Shown here piece after piece: positions 49,127-60,398 of a DNA stretch of 64,000 nt. The DNA is from Dromaius novaehollandiae. Lineage: Eukaryota; Chordata; Aves; Casuariiformes; Dromaiidae. How positions within the stretch are numbered: position 1 is the first letter of the stretch; each line of letters opens with the position of its first letter. A program made the position numbers and the translations under genes. The stretch is taken from the NCBI RefSeq assembly GCF_036370855.1, contig NC_088099.1:149997517-150061516 (forward strand). The letters run 5' to 3'. The notes under the pieces were generated by a model. It had not been told where the DNA came from, searched no databases, and saw nothing but the letters and a program-made list of their open reading frames with translations.

Positions 49127-50675
49127 ATGTTTGCAAATCTATGTGCTTGCTCCTGCCTGGTGGAGCCCTAGACAGCCTCAAGGAAAGCTGCTCTAAGATT
49201 GTTCCAGCTAGATTACAGCCACGAACTCCAGGACGTGTTTTGCGTGCATTTGTGCCTATGCCATCCCAACCCAGATCCCACATCAGACATGTTCAGATAA
49301 GTTTGGAAAAGCTTTTCAGTGACTCATCAGTGCTTTGTGTGCTTAGCAGGATAGAAATTCAGAGCTTTTTCTTGACAAGCTTTATGTAAAGCTTTACTTC
49401 AGAGCTGAAAATATTTAAGAAAAAGATAGAGAACACACAACCCTCTGTCCTACATTTTGTGATGGAACAATGTTCTCATCCTACCCACTGGAGCTTGATT
49501 TAAACCTGATCATTGAATTAAATATACATTTTGTATTTGTTAAATAGCTTCTGATAATGGATGCCTTCATGTTAAAGTTCCTAATCTTAAACAAAGTAGG
49601 ACATGAAAATTCAAGCCTCTGCTTGAAAACAACAGGAATCACATACTCCAGGTGGAGACCTCCAAATGAGAAGACAATAAAGATACATTTGGTAAGGAGT
49701 ATTAGATGGAATAACAGTCCTTCCCCGGACTAAACTGACCACATGTTCTTGTGGTCCTAGGATCACATTAAGTTTAAACAACAGAGAAAAGCTTACATTT
49801 ATTCCTGCTTACATTCATGATACAAAATAATTGCCAAATAAATAAATACCAGAAGGTGGGGTGCTAAGGATGAACCCCGGCCCCCCAAACTCCGACCTTC
49901 AGATACATTACACTTAGTAGAGTACCATGTTATAAGGCCATGCCCAGCATGGGAGAAACACCTAAGTGGGACATTCTGCCATTCTCTTGCTTTTGCTCAG
50001 CATCTCGCGCACCAGCAGTTCACAGTGGTGTCCGTCAGGGAGCCGTTGTGCTTTCTGCAGCTTCTTGGCAGATGAAGGATTTAGAGACTAGCTGTACATA
50101 GCGTGTAGATTCCCAGGAATGGAAAGAGAGGCAAAAGCACTGCACGGGATCTTCAGGAAAAGCGGAGTAGCTTGGTGTCTCAGCTTCTGACTATTTACAT
50201 ATCCTGATGCGTGAGTTTATCCTGCATTATGAAGAAGGTATATGAAGGCCCAGGGTACTGGTAGGGCTAAATTCACCCAGTCCCCAGCACTGAGATGTAC
50301 CTGTTCTATGACTGCAGGACTTCTACAACACAGTTCTGTCACCTCTCGTAGACCTATTCAGAAAGGCCGTAAAACGGATCCTCCCCCCTCATAGATCATG
50401 AAGGCCAAAGAACTGAGAGTCCAAATGCACAAATCCTCTAGCAGTGCAGCAGGAGAAGTAGTATCTACATTTTGAGGCCTGAGCAGCCATGCACATATCT
50501 CCAAGACCAGTGCCACTAGAAGCCTGAATGGGATGTACTGTCCGTTGCACCCCCACAACAGTTACAAGTCTGGCAGATTTGTTGTTCTAATGCTTCAAAG
50601 AGCAGAAATTTTCCTTAACAACTTTCTCTGGCATCAGTTAATTCTTATGAGCAGCTCAGGTACTAATGAATCAGG

Positions 50676-50813
50676 CCTTTTTCTTTTTTTTTCTTTCCTT
50701 CTTTTCTTTTGGCAGATCTGCATGAGGTGTGGTGCAACCCTCACTACTTTGCAAGTATAGATAATGACAGGCAGAGAAGCCTTTGTGTAAAGTTGTTTTT
50801 CATCTCAGCTGGG
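50676..50813 (+). other. candidate terminal exon after a very strong polypyrimidine tract
   Basis: The tract at 50676-50712 is almost entirely C/T and ends GGCAG at 50715, an excellent acceptor. From 50716 one frame stays open for about 33 codons to a TAG, beginning LHEVWCNPHYFAS. I recognise no family. Long CT tracts ending in AG also occur as simple repeats, so this is weak on its own. Confidence 0.2.
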
Positions 50814-51059
50814 TTTTAGTTTGCAAAGCTATATTTCTGAAAGGAAAGGTTGCCTGCCAGCTGACACTGACATTTTTATATATAACACATTCTAGAAAAT
50901 AGGTCTCTCTACATGTTCCCTCCATTTTTAAAAGTGGCTATTTAGCCTGTCAGTCCTGGAATGAGGGATTGAAAAGGAACTGTGTGGGCAGACAGGGCAT
51001 ACGAAATGCGTTGAAGTCAGCCGATGGAGCAGGGACAACAGCATGGCTGAACCTTGACA

Positions 51060-51260
51060 CAGCATGATAAAATACAGGGAGTTCAGTCATCAGCCATTTC
51101 AGCCTTAGCTATGGCTTCTGCGACGTTAATCATTACTGCTAATTATTGCTCTATTGGGCTTTTTAATGTGATTATCAACCCATGGTAAGTGGAATAAGCA
51201 AGCCACATTCCCTCTTGTGAGTCTCCATAGAGCTGTCAGAAGTGCTGCTGACCTGAAAAG
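51060..51260. promoter_or_regulatory. candidate conserved non-coding element with TAAT cores
   Basis: Dense TAAT-type cores (GTTAATCATTACTGCTAATT at 51125-51144, TTTTAATGTGATTATC at 51161-51176) with an ATTGG/CCAAT-type box at 51152-51156. Unique text with no long reading frame. This is inference from motif density only. Confidence 0.25.
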
Positions 51261-51837
51261 GCCTGAAATGAAGTCCTACGAATAAAAGAAAGTAAATCCT
51301 GTGATCCTCTCCCAAACCCAGTCCGCTAAGCAGTCGTCCAGGAGCAGAGATGACCTTTGGAGCTAGAACTCAGGTGCTGTGCTTGAAACAGATGGTTTAG
51401 GCCAGGTCAAAAACAGATTTTTGAATATATGTACTTTAAAATCCAATGAAGATTTTAACATACCTGGGAAGAACAGAGAGAGAAGTGCAGAGATCATGAA
51501 AAAGTAAATCAGGAGTCTTTAGCCCTTTGAAAGTGGGTCTGATTTCCTCTGAGGGAACTGGTGGTATGACGACTATAGATAGATTTGTTTTGTTTAAAAC
51601 AAAGGTTTGCAGCCTCCTTTAAATCTGGAGACCCTCCTCCTGCCTAGCCAGTCCTATACCAGTAAGAGCAGGAAGGTATGATTATGACCAAGCTGCTTGT
51701 ATCCTGGAAAGCAGTGATTTTTCAATCTAAGGACATGTGATTTAGAGTCTGTTTTGCTTATTGTTCAGAATAGTTTGTGTGTTGACTGACTTGAACTTCT
51801 TAGGAGCTCATATAGGAAACCCTTCTTTGTCACAGAG

Positions 51838-51889
51838 AGCCAAAGTATAGAGAAAAAAAAGCAAAAAGCCAAAGTAAAGAGCCAAAGTA
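51838..51889. repeat. three direct copies of AGCCAAAGTA
   Basis: Copies at 51838-51847, 51867-51876 and 51880-51889 within a purine-rich stretch. They look like a degenerate local duplication. Confidence 0.88.
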
Positions 51890-52967
51890 TAGACAAAAGA
51901 CAAGCAGAGGAACTGTCAGTTTGCAGCTCACAGGATTGCAGTGGATTCTTGTATGAAATCTCTTCTTGTCCTCACACGTTTGGAGTCTCAGGCTTCTGAG
52001 AAGAAAGCAAGTAAATTACAGGTGAAGAAGTAGTCACTATTAGCTGGGAGGTTCTTGGTGTGTCAGGAACTGTTCTGTGCTTCAGCTGTTGCAATAGGAC
52101 GACAGTAAATAATTGCCTTATTGCAATGGGATTTTAGTCCTAAATCGTGCAAGAACAGGTCGTGAAAAGAATAGAACTGAAAGATGCCAAGAGAGTACTT
52201 TCCCACGAAAACTAATCCAGGAACATTTGAACGTCCAGAAGAAAGGGTTAAGGTCTACAGAAAGGGTGGGCAGGGAGGCCAAACACATCGCCTCTGGACT
52301 GGGTGTTGAGGAGGTTCCCCCACCGTAGCAGAAGCAGTGCTGTGAGGTGCTGCGGAGCCTGCAGGGCTCCACGACAGAGCAGGTTTCTGCCGTAACAGTT
52401 ACCAGTGCAGGAGCAGATGATACGACAGCATGCGTTTTAGTTGAAGAGGCAATGCTCTGCGTGTTAATGGAATATTCTGTGTTTCTGGGCTATTCCTGTC
52501 ACTATCCGGTCAAGATTATGTGCTGCACGTGTTCTTACCTGAGGACCAGGATTTCCTATGCAATCATTTTAAAATGAAAACACGAAGCGTTACAAGCTAA
52601 TGCAACTGAGAGCAAAGCATAGATTCCAGCATTCACCTCTGCGTGCCTGTTTTAGGTGGTAGGCTAAACAGTTAAGATTTTATTTAAATCCTAAAAACTT
52701 CTACTAAAACAAGAATCTAGAGGCTTAGCAGTAAAGTAAGAATCTACATTAGAAACATGTAATTTCATTATAATTATGAAAATGGGACATTATTAAAATC
52801 CTCTCTGAATGCTTTGTGGGTTTTTTTGTTTGTTTTGGGGAATTGATTTCTTTATTATGCTGTCATCATTCTGCACTTTTACTGTGTTACTTAAGTGGCT
52901 TACCTCTGTTATTTCTGGAAATTTTCAGTCAGTGACATTGAGATGATAGATTACTAGCTGCCTTTAG

Positions 52968-53000
52968 ATTATTTTTTTCCCCCAAAGGGGGAAAAATAAT
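52968..53000. repeat. strong hairpin with C5/G5 stem
   Basis: ATTATTTTTTTCCCCC, loop AAA, GGGGGAAAAATAAT. The stem pairs perfectly except for two extra T in the left arm. Confidence 0.92.
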
Positions 53001-54499
53001 GTAAACCACAGGCAAACATTCCAGATTCATCAACCTAAATAGCATTTTCTGGGTGGCGGTGTAACAAACACAACACTCATCATTTGTTCTGGAACAAAAT
53101 CCGGCTATGAAGAAGTTTTGCACTGCAGTTAACTGTATCTCTAGCAGTAAGCAGTAGCTAGCAAGGCTTATTTTAGGCAAATGCAGAAAAATCAAGGAAG
53201 AAGCCTCACAGGCGTAAGATTATAAATGAGGGCTTGACATAATGCTCACAGGAAGACTAGCTGCTCATAAAATCCTTCTCCCTCAGATGACTTATGAAAG
53301 ACAGTTTTCCAATGGAGTGATCAGCAGTATCTGATTTCTTGACAGAGGATCAGTAAATGGATTTTGCAGCAATAACTGAAGACTGATTACTCCTGCACTG
53401 ATGGTGATGCCTAAGTAGGATCTGAAACATCAATGTGGGGATGGAAGGTGTGTTACATAGGGTCTACAGGAGACCCATGTCCTTCTGGAGCAAAAGCTGG
53501 AGACCAAGTGGGAAAGACTAGGGATCTTAAATGGCACAGGGCTATCTGTAGGCAACTGAATTGTGTCCAATGGTATCTTCATTGACAAATTTGCATTTTT
53601 ATCTTGCAGAAAGGTGATACAGTTGCAAAGATTTTCCACTGAGCCTGAAGAAGAGGGCAAAACCCTAACTGTAAGCTCCTGTCTATCAGTACTTCTGAAT
53701 GGAGGTTGAAATCTGAAGATAATGAGTCTGAAATCCATGTCACAAGTAGAGAATTACCTTTTACTTGGCTTAAGGGAAGGAGAAAACCCCAAATTTACTA
53801 TGCAGCATATTCAGTTTGTCTCTGTGCCTGGGTTTTTCACTTTGGATGCAACAAAGCTCACTTGCCCCTCAGATTAACTTTTTTTAATATTTTGGCATGC
53901 TGAATTCAAGCAGACTGAAGCAAATGGTTCTGCAGGCCTGTGAGTCCTGTTCTCTTTGGGATGACATTTGCTGGCGTGGCTGGTCTCCAAGGCTGCTCCC
54001 TGGGTAACAAAGAGAACAGGTGCTGTGCGATCTGGATTGGTTTAACTCTGTGTGGTAAAAGCATTTATATGAAAGAGCAAACATAATGAAAATCAATACT
54101 TTAGTTTACCTACTGGTTAACTCGTTCATAAGCTGTATTGTAGAGCACTTTATCTGTTGTTTGACAAACTCCCACATATAAAACCTTCTGTTTACTCTAA
54201 CAGTAATGATAGTCAGCCAGTCCTGATGATTGCTATCACACTATTAGGAATTTTGCTAAAAGAGTAAAAGTGGCAGAAGACAAGTTTAATAAGAGTCACT
54301 TTGTCCTATGCTACATGGATGTTGAGATTTCATAGCAGAGTACCTTCTGCTACCCTGTTTCAAGGTATGTGATGTTACTGTTGGAATGGGAGCTTGCTGG
54401 AGGAAAGTGGTACCTTCTCCAGCTGTTCCTTGCTATCCACACTGTTCCTGTTTTCCTGTCAATTAAAGGGCTTATATAACTTCCCTTAGGTATTTCAGG

Positions 54500-54850
54500 C
54501 AAAAAAATTAGGGTCATATTTCATTACCACCTGGTTAAACTTATCTGCCTGAGATTGCCTAAAATGAATTATGGACCACAAATACGATCCCTTCAGCCAG
54601 CTGACTGGCCCCCATCAGAGAGAGAGTAACAAACACCCCGGGGAGAAGGAGGTATTGTCTGCAGTCTGCATCCTTGGCTGCCTTCAGCCTTCATCTGCCA
54701 CTAGTCCTCAGAGAGAGGGAGGCTATTAGCATGTAACAAGTGCATTCATCCTGGTCTGTAGAAAATGCACCACTGCCTTAATTAATTGATGACTTTATCT
54801 CAAAATATCTGTGCAAGGACAGGGAACATTCATGTTTAAAATATAATGGT
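54500..54850. promoter_or_regulatory. candidate conserved non-coding element
   Basis: Non-repetitive text with TTAATTAATTGATG at 54778-54791, CAGCTGAC near 54599 and TGAATTATGG near 54565, and no long reading frame. The judgement rests on texture alone. Confidence 0.18.
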
Positions 54851-55535
54851 GTGCTTGCCTGTGCTATAATTCTCAACCCATAAACCCTCTCCAAATCTTC
54901 TGAAATGCATCAAAACATTTCAAAACTTCATTACTAAAAAATGCCTGTTACTGACTGTATGAAATTTTCTAGTCTTCATTGATTTGATTAGCAAATGTCC
55001 ATTTCTAGAAACGAGAGAGTATTAAAGGCTTGTTTGAGGGGACAGCTGCAAGAACTAGTTACTTAAAAATGTGGGTTTTGATTATTGTAGTAGATGGCAA
55101 ATAATAGCAATTTTTTGATGTATCATTAACAAAAGTGTTTGTTTGATGCAAGCAGTCACTGTACATGGCCAACAGCAAGAGGGAGGAGAATGTGTTTTGT
55201 TACTAAGTTTTACATTTCTGATTGTAGGACAGGACAACATGACTGTTATGAAATATGCCTTCTGCCCACACTTTTTTCCATGCATTTGAGGAACTGAATT
55301 CCAAGATAACCACTGCTCACATTTTACTTGACCTTAATAGTTTCTAGAGACTAATTTGATTTTTCCACTTACATTCTCTATATAGAGAGCAGAATTACAA
55401 TCCATTTAAATTATGCATGTGCATTTGTGGTTTGTCATTGAGTGACTAGATAATTATTATAAAATGTTTATGAAAAGGTAGATAAAGATATCTTATTTGA
55501 AAACATTTCTTTGTGGTTGGGAGAGTCCAGATAGG

Positions 55536-55581
55536 TAACCAGGAAATACATAATGCTAACCAGGAAATACATAATGCTAAC
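55536..55581. repeat. perfect 21-bp tandem duplication
   Basis: TAACCAGGAAATACATAATG plus a closing C occurs twice without mismatch (55536-55556 and 55557-55577), followed by the start of a third unit (TAAC). The lack of divergence implies a recent event or one polymorphic between individuals. Confidence 0.97.
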
Positions 55582-56449
55582 AATAGTTAAAAAATGTATT
55601 TTTATCCACACAAAAGGAATACAGATTTCTTACACAAACACATAATTAAATGTAACATTTTCTACTGTCAATGGAAAATACAGCCCCTTAAGACAGAGCA
55701 ATAGTTGATATTCTGGACACTTGAAGTATGGCTCTAGCTAGTCTGTGGATGACCATTGTTTCAGCTCTCTAGTACTATATACAAAGTCAAGATTAAAAAA
55801 ATTTTTTGAGATCTGCCAATGTATTGGAAATAGGCTACTAAACAATTTAAGAAACTTACAGTATATTAGAAAAGTAGCTGGAAGGAAATGTTTTGGTCTT
55901 TCTCAGGGTTTCAGGGCTTGAGAGCTTTTTGGCCACGCTGCTTGTTTGGATGGCAGCCCTCCTCCACAGGAATTATGTTTGTACCCAAGGGTGTATTTGA
56001 TAATCTGAGTAATTCATCTGAAGCAAGTCCAGAAGGCCAAATGCTGCCCTTTATTTCTTTCTGAAGCAATATGAGGCCAGGAGAAAGATTAGAAACGGTG
56101 ACAGGGGTAAAAGTAAGTCGTTCCTTGGCATAAACTATCCTAGCCATAATTTCCTCAGGTTTTTTATTGTTCTTTTCCCCTTGTCTGCATTTCTGTGGAA
56201 GTAAACTGTGATATGTGGTGAGATGCACTATGATCATGGATTCAGGACCCAGTCAGAAACAAAAGGGATCAGCAATATCTTCAGCTAGCTTAAGTCTACA
56301 AATCTCACCAGGTTAACAGATTTTAAACTGTTGTTTTTATTCTTTTTTATTCAGATCAAACATACTGATATCGGTTTATCATTAGTGAAGAGTATGGAGT
56401 AAACTCTAGTTATCTATAATATTTTTATTATGCTTGATGCCATTTGGCT

Positions 56450-56650
56450 CAACACTTCTAATATATTTATCTTCATAATACTCCTGTGATCCAGGAAGGT
56501 AGTGCTGTTAGACAGCAAGTATCCAAGTCTGTAGGGAAGGACCAGGGGTGATATGGCATTGAAAATACATTTCTTTAGACTCAGTTTGGCATTCTAACTC
56601 TAAAGGCCCTTCTTTTTTTCCATTTTTTCATTCTGTTCATTAAAGAAAGC
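56450..56650 (-). mobile_element. MIR/CORE-SINE-like element, antisense, diverged
   Basis: The order of blocks fits reverse-complement MIR. AATATATTTATCTTCATAAT then ACTCCTGTGATCC...GGTAGTGCTGTTA matches ttatctcatttaatcctcacaaccctgtgaggtaggtactgtta. A spacer and GGACCAGGGGTGATATGG follow, then CATTCTAACTCTAAAGGCCC, matching the family's 5' end (tctgactccaaagccc). Similarity is moderate; another CORE-SINE relative is possible. Confidence 0.55.
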
Positions 56651-56655
56651 ACTGA

Positions 56656-57549
56656 TCATAACGGAGACTGACTCAGATCCATGGGAAGCGGGTTTTTTGC
56701 CCGATACACTGGGCTCTGGATGCTGTTTTAGAATGAGTGCAACCATTTAAAAATGTATGTTTCAAAATGTATGTGTTTCCTCAAGAGAAAGGAAAAAAGA
56801 AACTTTTTTTTCCAATTTTATGGGAAAAATTTTTAGACTAAGCCCTAAATAAACTCTTACAGTCAATGTGGTGTTTAGGCATAAAGCGATAGCTCAGGAC
56901 TGGTAGGCATAATGTTTGGTCATTGCTGTTAAGGGGAAACTAGTACTGTGATCAATGTGATCACTCTTCCATGGAGGAGGAATGGCAGTACAATTTGGGT
57001 TAAACTGTTATGAGGATTTGGAACTGCCCTTTAAATACCACTTATTGATTAATACAAATGAATTTCTGTTCTGCTTGCCCCATGCATCAATGCAATTTAT
57101 CTGTTTTCTAAGGCTTTCTGGTCAGGATTTAATCTGATAGTAACCTATATTAGAATAAGAAGTTAGTATAAGAATAATTCTACTGAAACCATTTACTGTG
57201 ATGGTTACTTAATTAAATGCCAGAAAATCTGTTCTAGAAAAATTACAGGCTTAAAATCACAACTTAGCACTATTGTTATTGTTCCTATTAATTATATTAT
57301 GTCTTAGATTTTAATAACACATGACAAATTAATGAAAAATCCATATAAATCATAAAGAAGGTGCTAGGTCTGCTGTTGCCTTAACTGAAAAGCATTTTGC
57401 CAGAATAATGTATCAGGTTATGTATTATTACAGCCTACTAGGTCATTCTTCCTCTTTTAATGGCCACATTATATCTAGCTTTTTCAACCTTCTTTCCGGA
57501 TTATTTCTTTTTATATATATATATATGTATGTATGTATGTGTGTGTGTG

Positions 57550-57580
<31 letters not shown>

Positions 57581-59573
57581 GTATGCAAAGGAGACCTAAT
57601 TTTACAGAATTTTAAAGGACTTTCTTTTTTTTAACCTTCCCCTTTGAGAATACCTATGATTTAGCCAGTCTATAAGTTTCCCATTTCAGGAGCCTTTTAG
57701 CAGAGTTCAATAACTGTTCACTTACTGATAGCACAGTGATCATAAATAGCATTATCTGTAATTTTCCATTCTAAGCAGCAGTGTCTGGTATCTTTATCTC
57801 TTCTGATATAAGTATTTCTATTAGCTTTATTGTTAGGATGTAGAAAATAAAAGATAAAACAAACTGGTTTCCATTCTATCTCTGGCTACAAGTTTAGTTA
57901 TAAGCTTTCCCTGCACACATGGTGATTTTGACTGTGGTATAGGGGACTGATCACGACAGCTCAAAGGGATGTCAGTGATTTTCCTTCAGAAGAGCTCAGA
58001 TACTTCTGAAGCACGTTATGGTAAATGTAATTTTGGGAATTTTGATGATAAATACCCTAAACCTGACTTCCCTATGTGCTTTGGAGTCAAGAGGAATTCT
58101 GGATACTCTCAAAGGATAATTGAAGTAAGATGCCTACAGGCACCCAAAAAACATCTTAGGCTGTAAAATCTGAAAATGGTCAGTTCTTTCAGTGCTGAAA
58201 GCCCCAAAGCTTATATCAGGCCAGTGGTGACAGTCTTTGTAGACAGAAAGAACTGATAGGGATTTGTAGTCAGGCCAACCGGCAGTTTGACAATGTAGTT
58301 TGTCTATTCAGTGCAGGTTTTTGTTTGAGTCAGACTCCTTTCTGAGTCACTTGCTTACTGTAACTTTTTGCTTTGAATTTTGAGACTGATGCAAACTATA
58401 CTATTGATCCTGCAATCAGAGTAGGAAGGCCTGATTATTATATCAATATGGAGCCCCATATGCTTTAATTAAATTTGGAATGTATTGTATTTTGAAAAAA
58501 AGTAGAATAAAAGCCAGACTGACCATACTTTTAAAAGGAAATAGCATCTAACCAATCTGAAGCTGGAACTGTGTCTCTTTGTGATCTCCGTTAGCTCAGA
58601 GAGCCTAATCCTGTGCATTCTTCCACTGCTTTCCGCTGATTGTTTGAGACCAAGTGTTCGAGGTCTCCCTGCTGTCTCAGTGCTTGGCCAGTCGGCTTCC
58701 GTGTGTGTCGGGCATCTGTCTGCCAGCCTACTAGCTAGGCAGCCAATGTCCGCTGCGCTGGAAATGAAAACTCACTGGGGGCTTTACACTGCAAACAGAA
58801 CTCCGAGGATACCAGTGATACCTAAAAATACCTCTGACATGTATGGTGATGGCAAACTAGGGAAGTTTAAAATAAATCAGAGAAATGACATCCCAATAGT
58901 CATTTTTCTCTAATTATATTGAGAAAAGCTTAGTGCGTAAATTTTTTGGAATTAAGGTATTAGCAGAAAGCTCTGTCACTGGAGACAGCCTAAGCTCATA
59001 TGGTTTGAAACAATGTGTAGTCACTTGGATACTTAATAAAAAATTATTGGAATATATTTGATGAGTTTTTGACCAAGAAACTTAGCTCTTACTCTAAGAA
59101 GTTCTTCTGGGACACTCTGCCTTGCTATGTGTTGCAAATGTCATCTCAGAGTTTTGGTATTTCTGCTTTTAATTTTTACTAAAACCAGATATGAAGTGGT
59201 TGCCTGAAAAAGAAAGTTAAAGGATTTGAAACCTGAAAGGATGCTCATTCTGAGTTTTGAAGGAAGGTTTACAAAATTCCATATGAGTTTACTTATAATA
59301 TGTCTACTCTGCAAAAGAGCCTTTTTTTTTCAAGGGTAGATCTGCCTATTTCTGGATGGAAAAGCTGTGTCCTTGCCTACATTTTAAAAATATCAACATC
59401 AAAGACTGTTTTCATCTTCCCAGTGTCTATGGAGAGAGACAGGCTAAATTGACCTCTAAAAATTCCTGTCTGTCCCCAGAGATTATAGAGGAAGTCCTGA
59501 TGACTATTTAAGACTAGATGCTTGTCTTGTAGATAAGTTAGATGAGATGAATTCAGTAATGCTGCTTTATGGA
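56656..59573. other. non-genic sequence, no gene recognised
   Basis: AT-rich, holding the AT/GT compound repeat at 57511-57594. A slightly CpG-richer patch at 58610-58760 is overlapped by a 110-codon ORF (58581-58913, +) with no recognisable family. Confidence 0.5.
57511..57594. repeat. compound (TA)n-(TATG)n-(TG)n-(TA)n microsatellite
   Basis: A symmetric arrangement with TA runs on both sides of GTAT and GTGT units. The TA arms can fold back on each other. It is interrupted by a CATA unit. Confidence 0.96.
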
Positions 59574-59940
59574 GAGATATGGATTCAGATATTATAAGGT
59601 CAGAAAGGACTTTTGAGATAATCTAGTCTCACCTTGTAAGCATAGGAATTCCTTGAGCTGATTATTGTTTGAACTAGAGTGTATCTTTTAAAATCTATTC
59701 AAGTAGATGTAGAGATGGAGAATCTACTGCTGTTTTTCCTTGTTTGTTTCACCGTTTAATTTCTGCTTTGTTTTTAGTCTGCTGTTATATTTACATTCTA
59801 ACACCAAATTTCATTTTTTGAGCTTGCATTCACCTGTAAATCGAAGCGGCTATGGATATCAAATTTCTTCTCTCTTTGTAAGTACTTGCAGATTCATCTC
59901 ATCTTCTTTCCCTGGTCCTTCACGGTTTGTAATGGGAACC
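59574..59940 (-). mobile_element. ancient CR1-type LINE 3' end, antisense
   Basis: The + strand begins with a decayed terminal repeat (ATGGATTCAGATATTATAAG), then GGTCAGAAAGGACTTTTGAG then ATAATCTAGTCTCACCTT. This is the reverse complement of the CR1 ggactagatgatct-aaaggtccctt-tgacct block. Further on, AACTAGAGTGTATCTTTTAA and AGATGGAGAATCTACTGC match the complement of the gtggattctccatc-ttggaagtcttt block. Similarity continues weakly to TTTGTAAGTACTTGCAGATT near 59876-59895. The subfamily looks like the old CR1 branch common in turtles and crocodilians. Confidence 0.82.
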
Positions 59941-60350
59941 TGAGATCTCCTGACTGGATTCAAAGAGTTTCAAGAGATTCAAGAGTTTTGATTCATGAAG
60001 TCTAAAATCAGTTGGTATTTTGCTAATTCAAAGGCCTCTCCTCTCTTCAGTTCATGCATATGAAACTCCCAGAGGTATGCTGACCAGATCTCTTTTTACA
60101 AAAAGGTGCTCACAGCAGAGGTCAATGAGTGACAAACTCAGCACTCCACATAAGCTTTATCTCCAGTCCAGCCCAGCTCTGGCTTAATTCCCTTCAGAGC
60201 GATCTGCTGGAGCCCTCTACTTACATCAGAACATGCAGAGATGAGTCTGTGAGAGATCTCTGATATGTGAAGCAAGAGGTATTTGCTGCCCTGCAGTTTA
60301 TTTAAATAGATTTTAAACATCTATCGTATGGCTCCCAGAGAATTAGACTC

Positions 60351-60398
<48 letters not shown>

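Larger units (their letters stand above)
42031..50675. other. non-genic sequence, no gene recognised
   Basis: A strong-looking splice acceptor lies at 42629 (GTTATTTCTGTCTCTGCAG). A CpG-containing patch lies at 44130-44240, and TATATAAAA occurs at 46412-46420 downstream of a GC-richer patch. Poly(T) runs lie near 47430 and 49112. The 162-codon minus-strand ORF (48795-49283) crosses a poly(T)/Lys run and looks like chance. I recognised no transposon. Confidence 0.45.
50814..56449. other. non-genic sequence, no gene recognised
   Basis: A homeodomain-rich patch lies at 51060-51260, a repeat of AGCCAAAGTA at 51838-51889, a hairpin at 52968-53000 and a regulatory-looking patch at 54500-54850. The 108-codon minus-strand ORF at 55911-56237 has balanced composition but no known family. 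I recognised no transposon. Confidence 0.5.

Noticed and set aside
48795-49283. Minus-strand 162-codon ORF, also considered as a processed pseudogene next to a poly(T)
   Set aside because: The frame runs through the poly(T)/poly-Lys run, the AATAAA-like signal is on the wrong side of the A run for a retrocopy, and no parent gene is recognisable.
55911-56237. Minus-strand 108-codon ORF with balanced composition
   Set aside because: No family recognised, no splice or poly(A) context; length is within chance expectation for this window.
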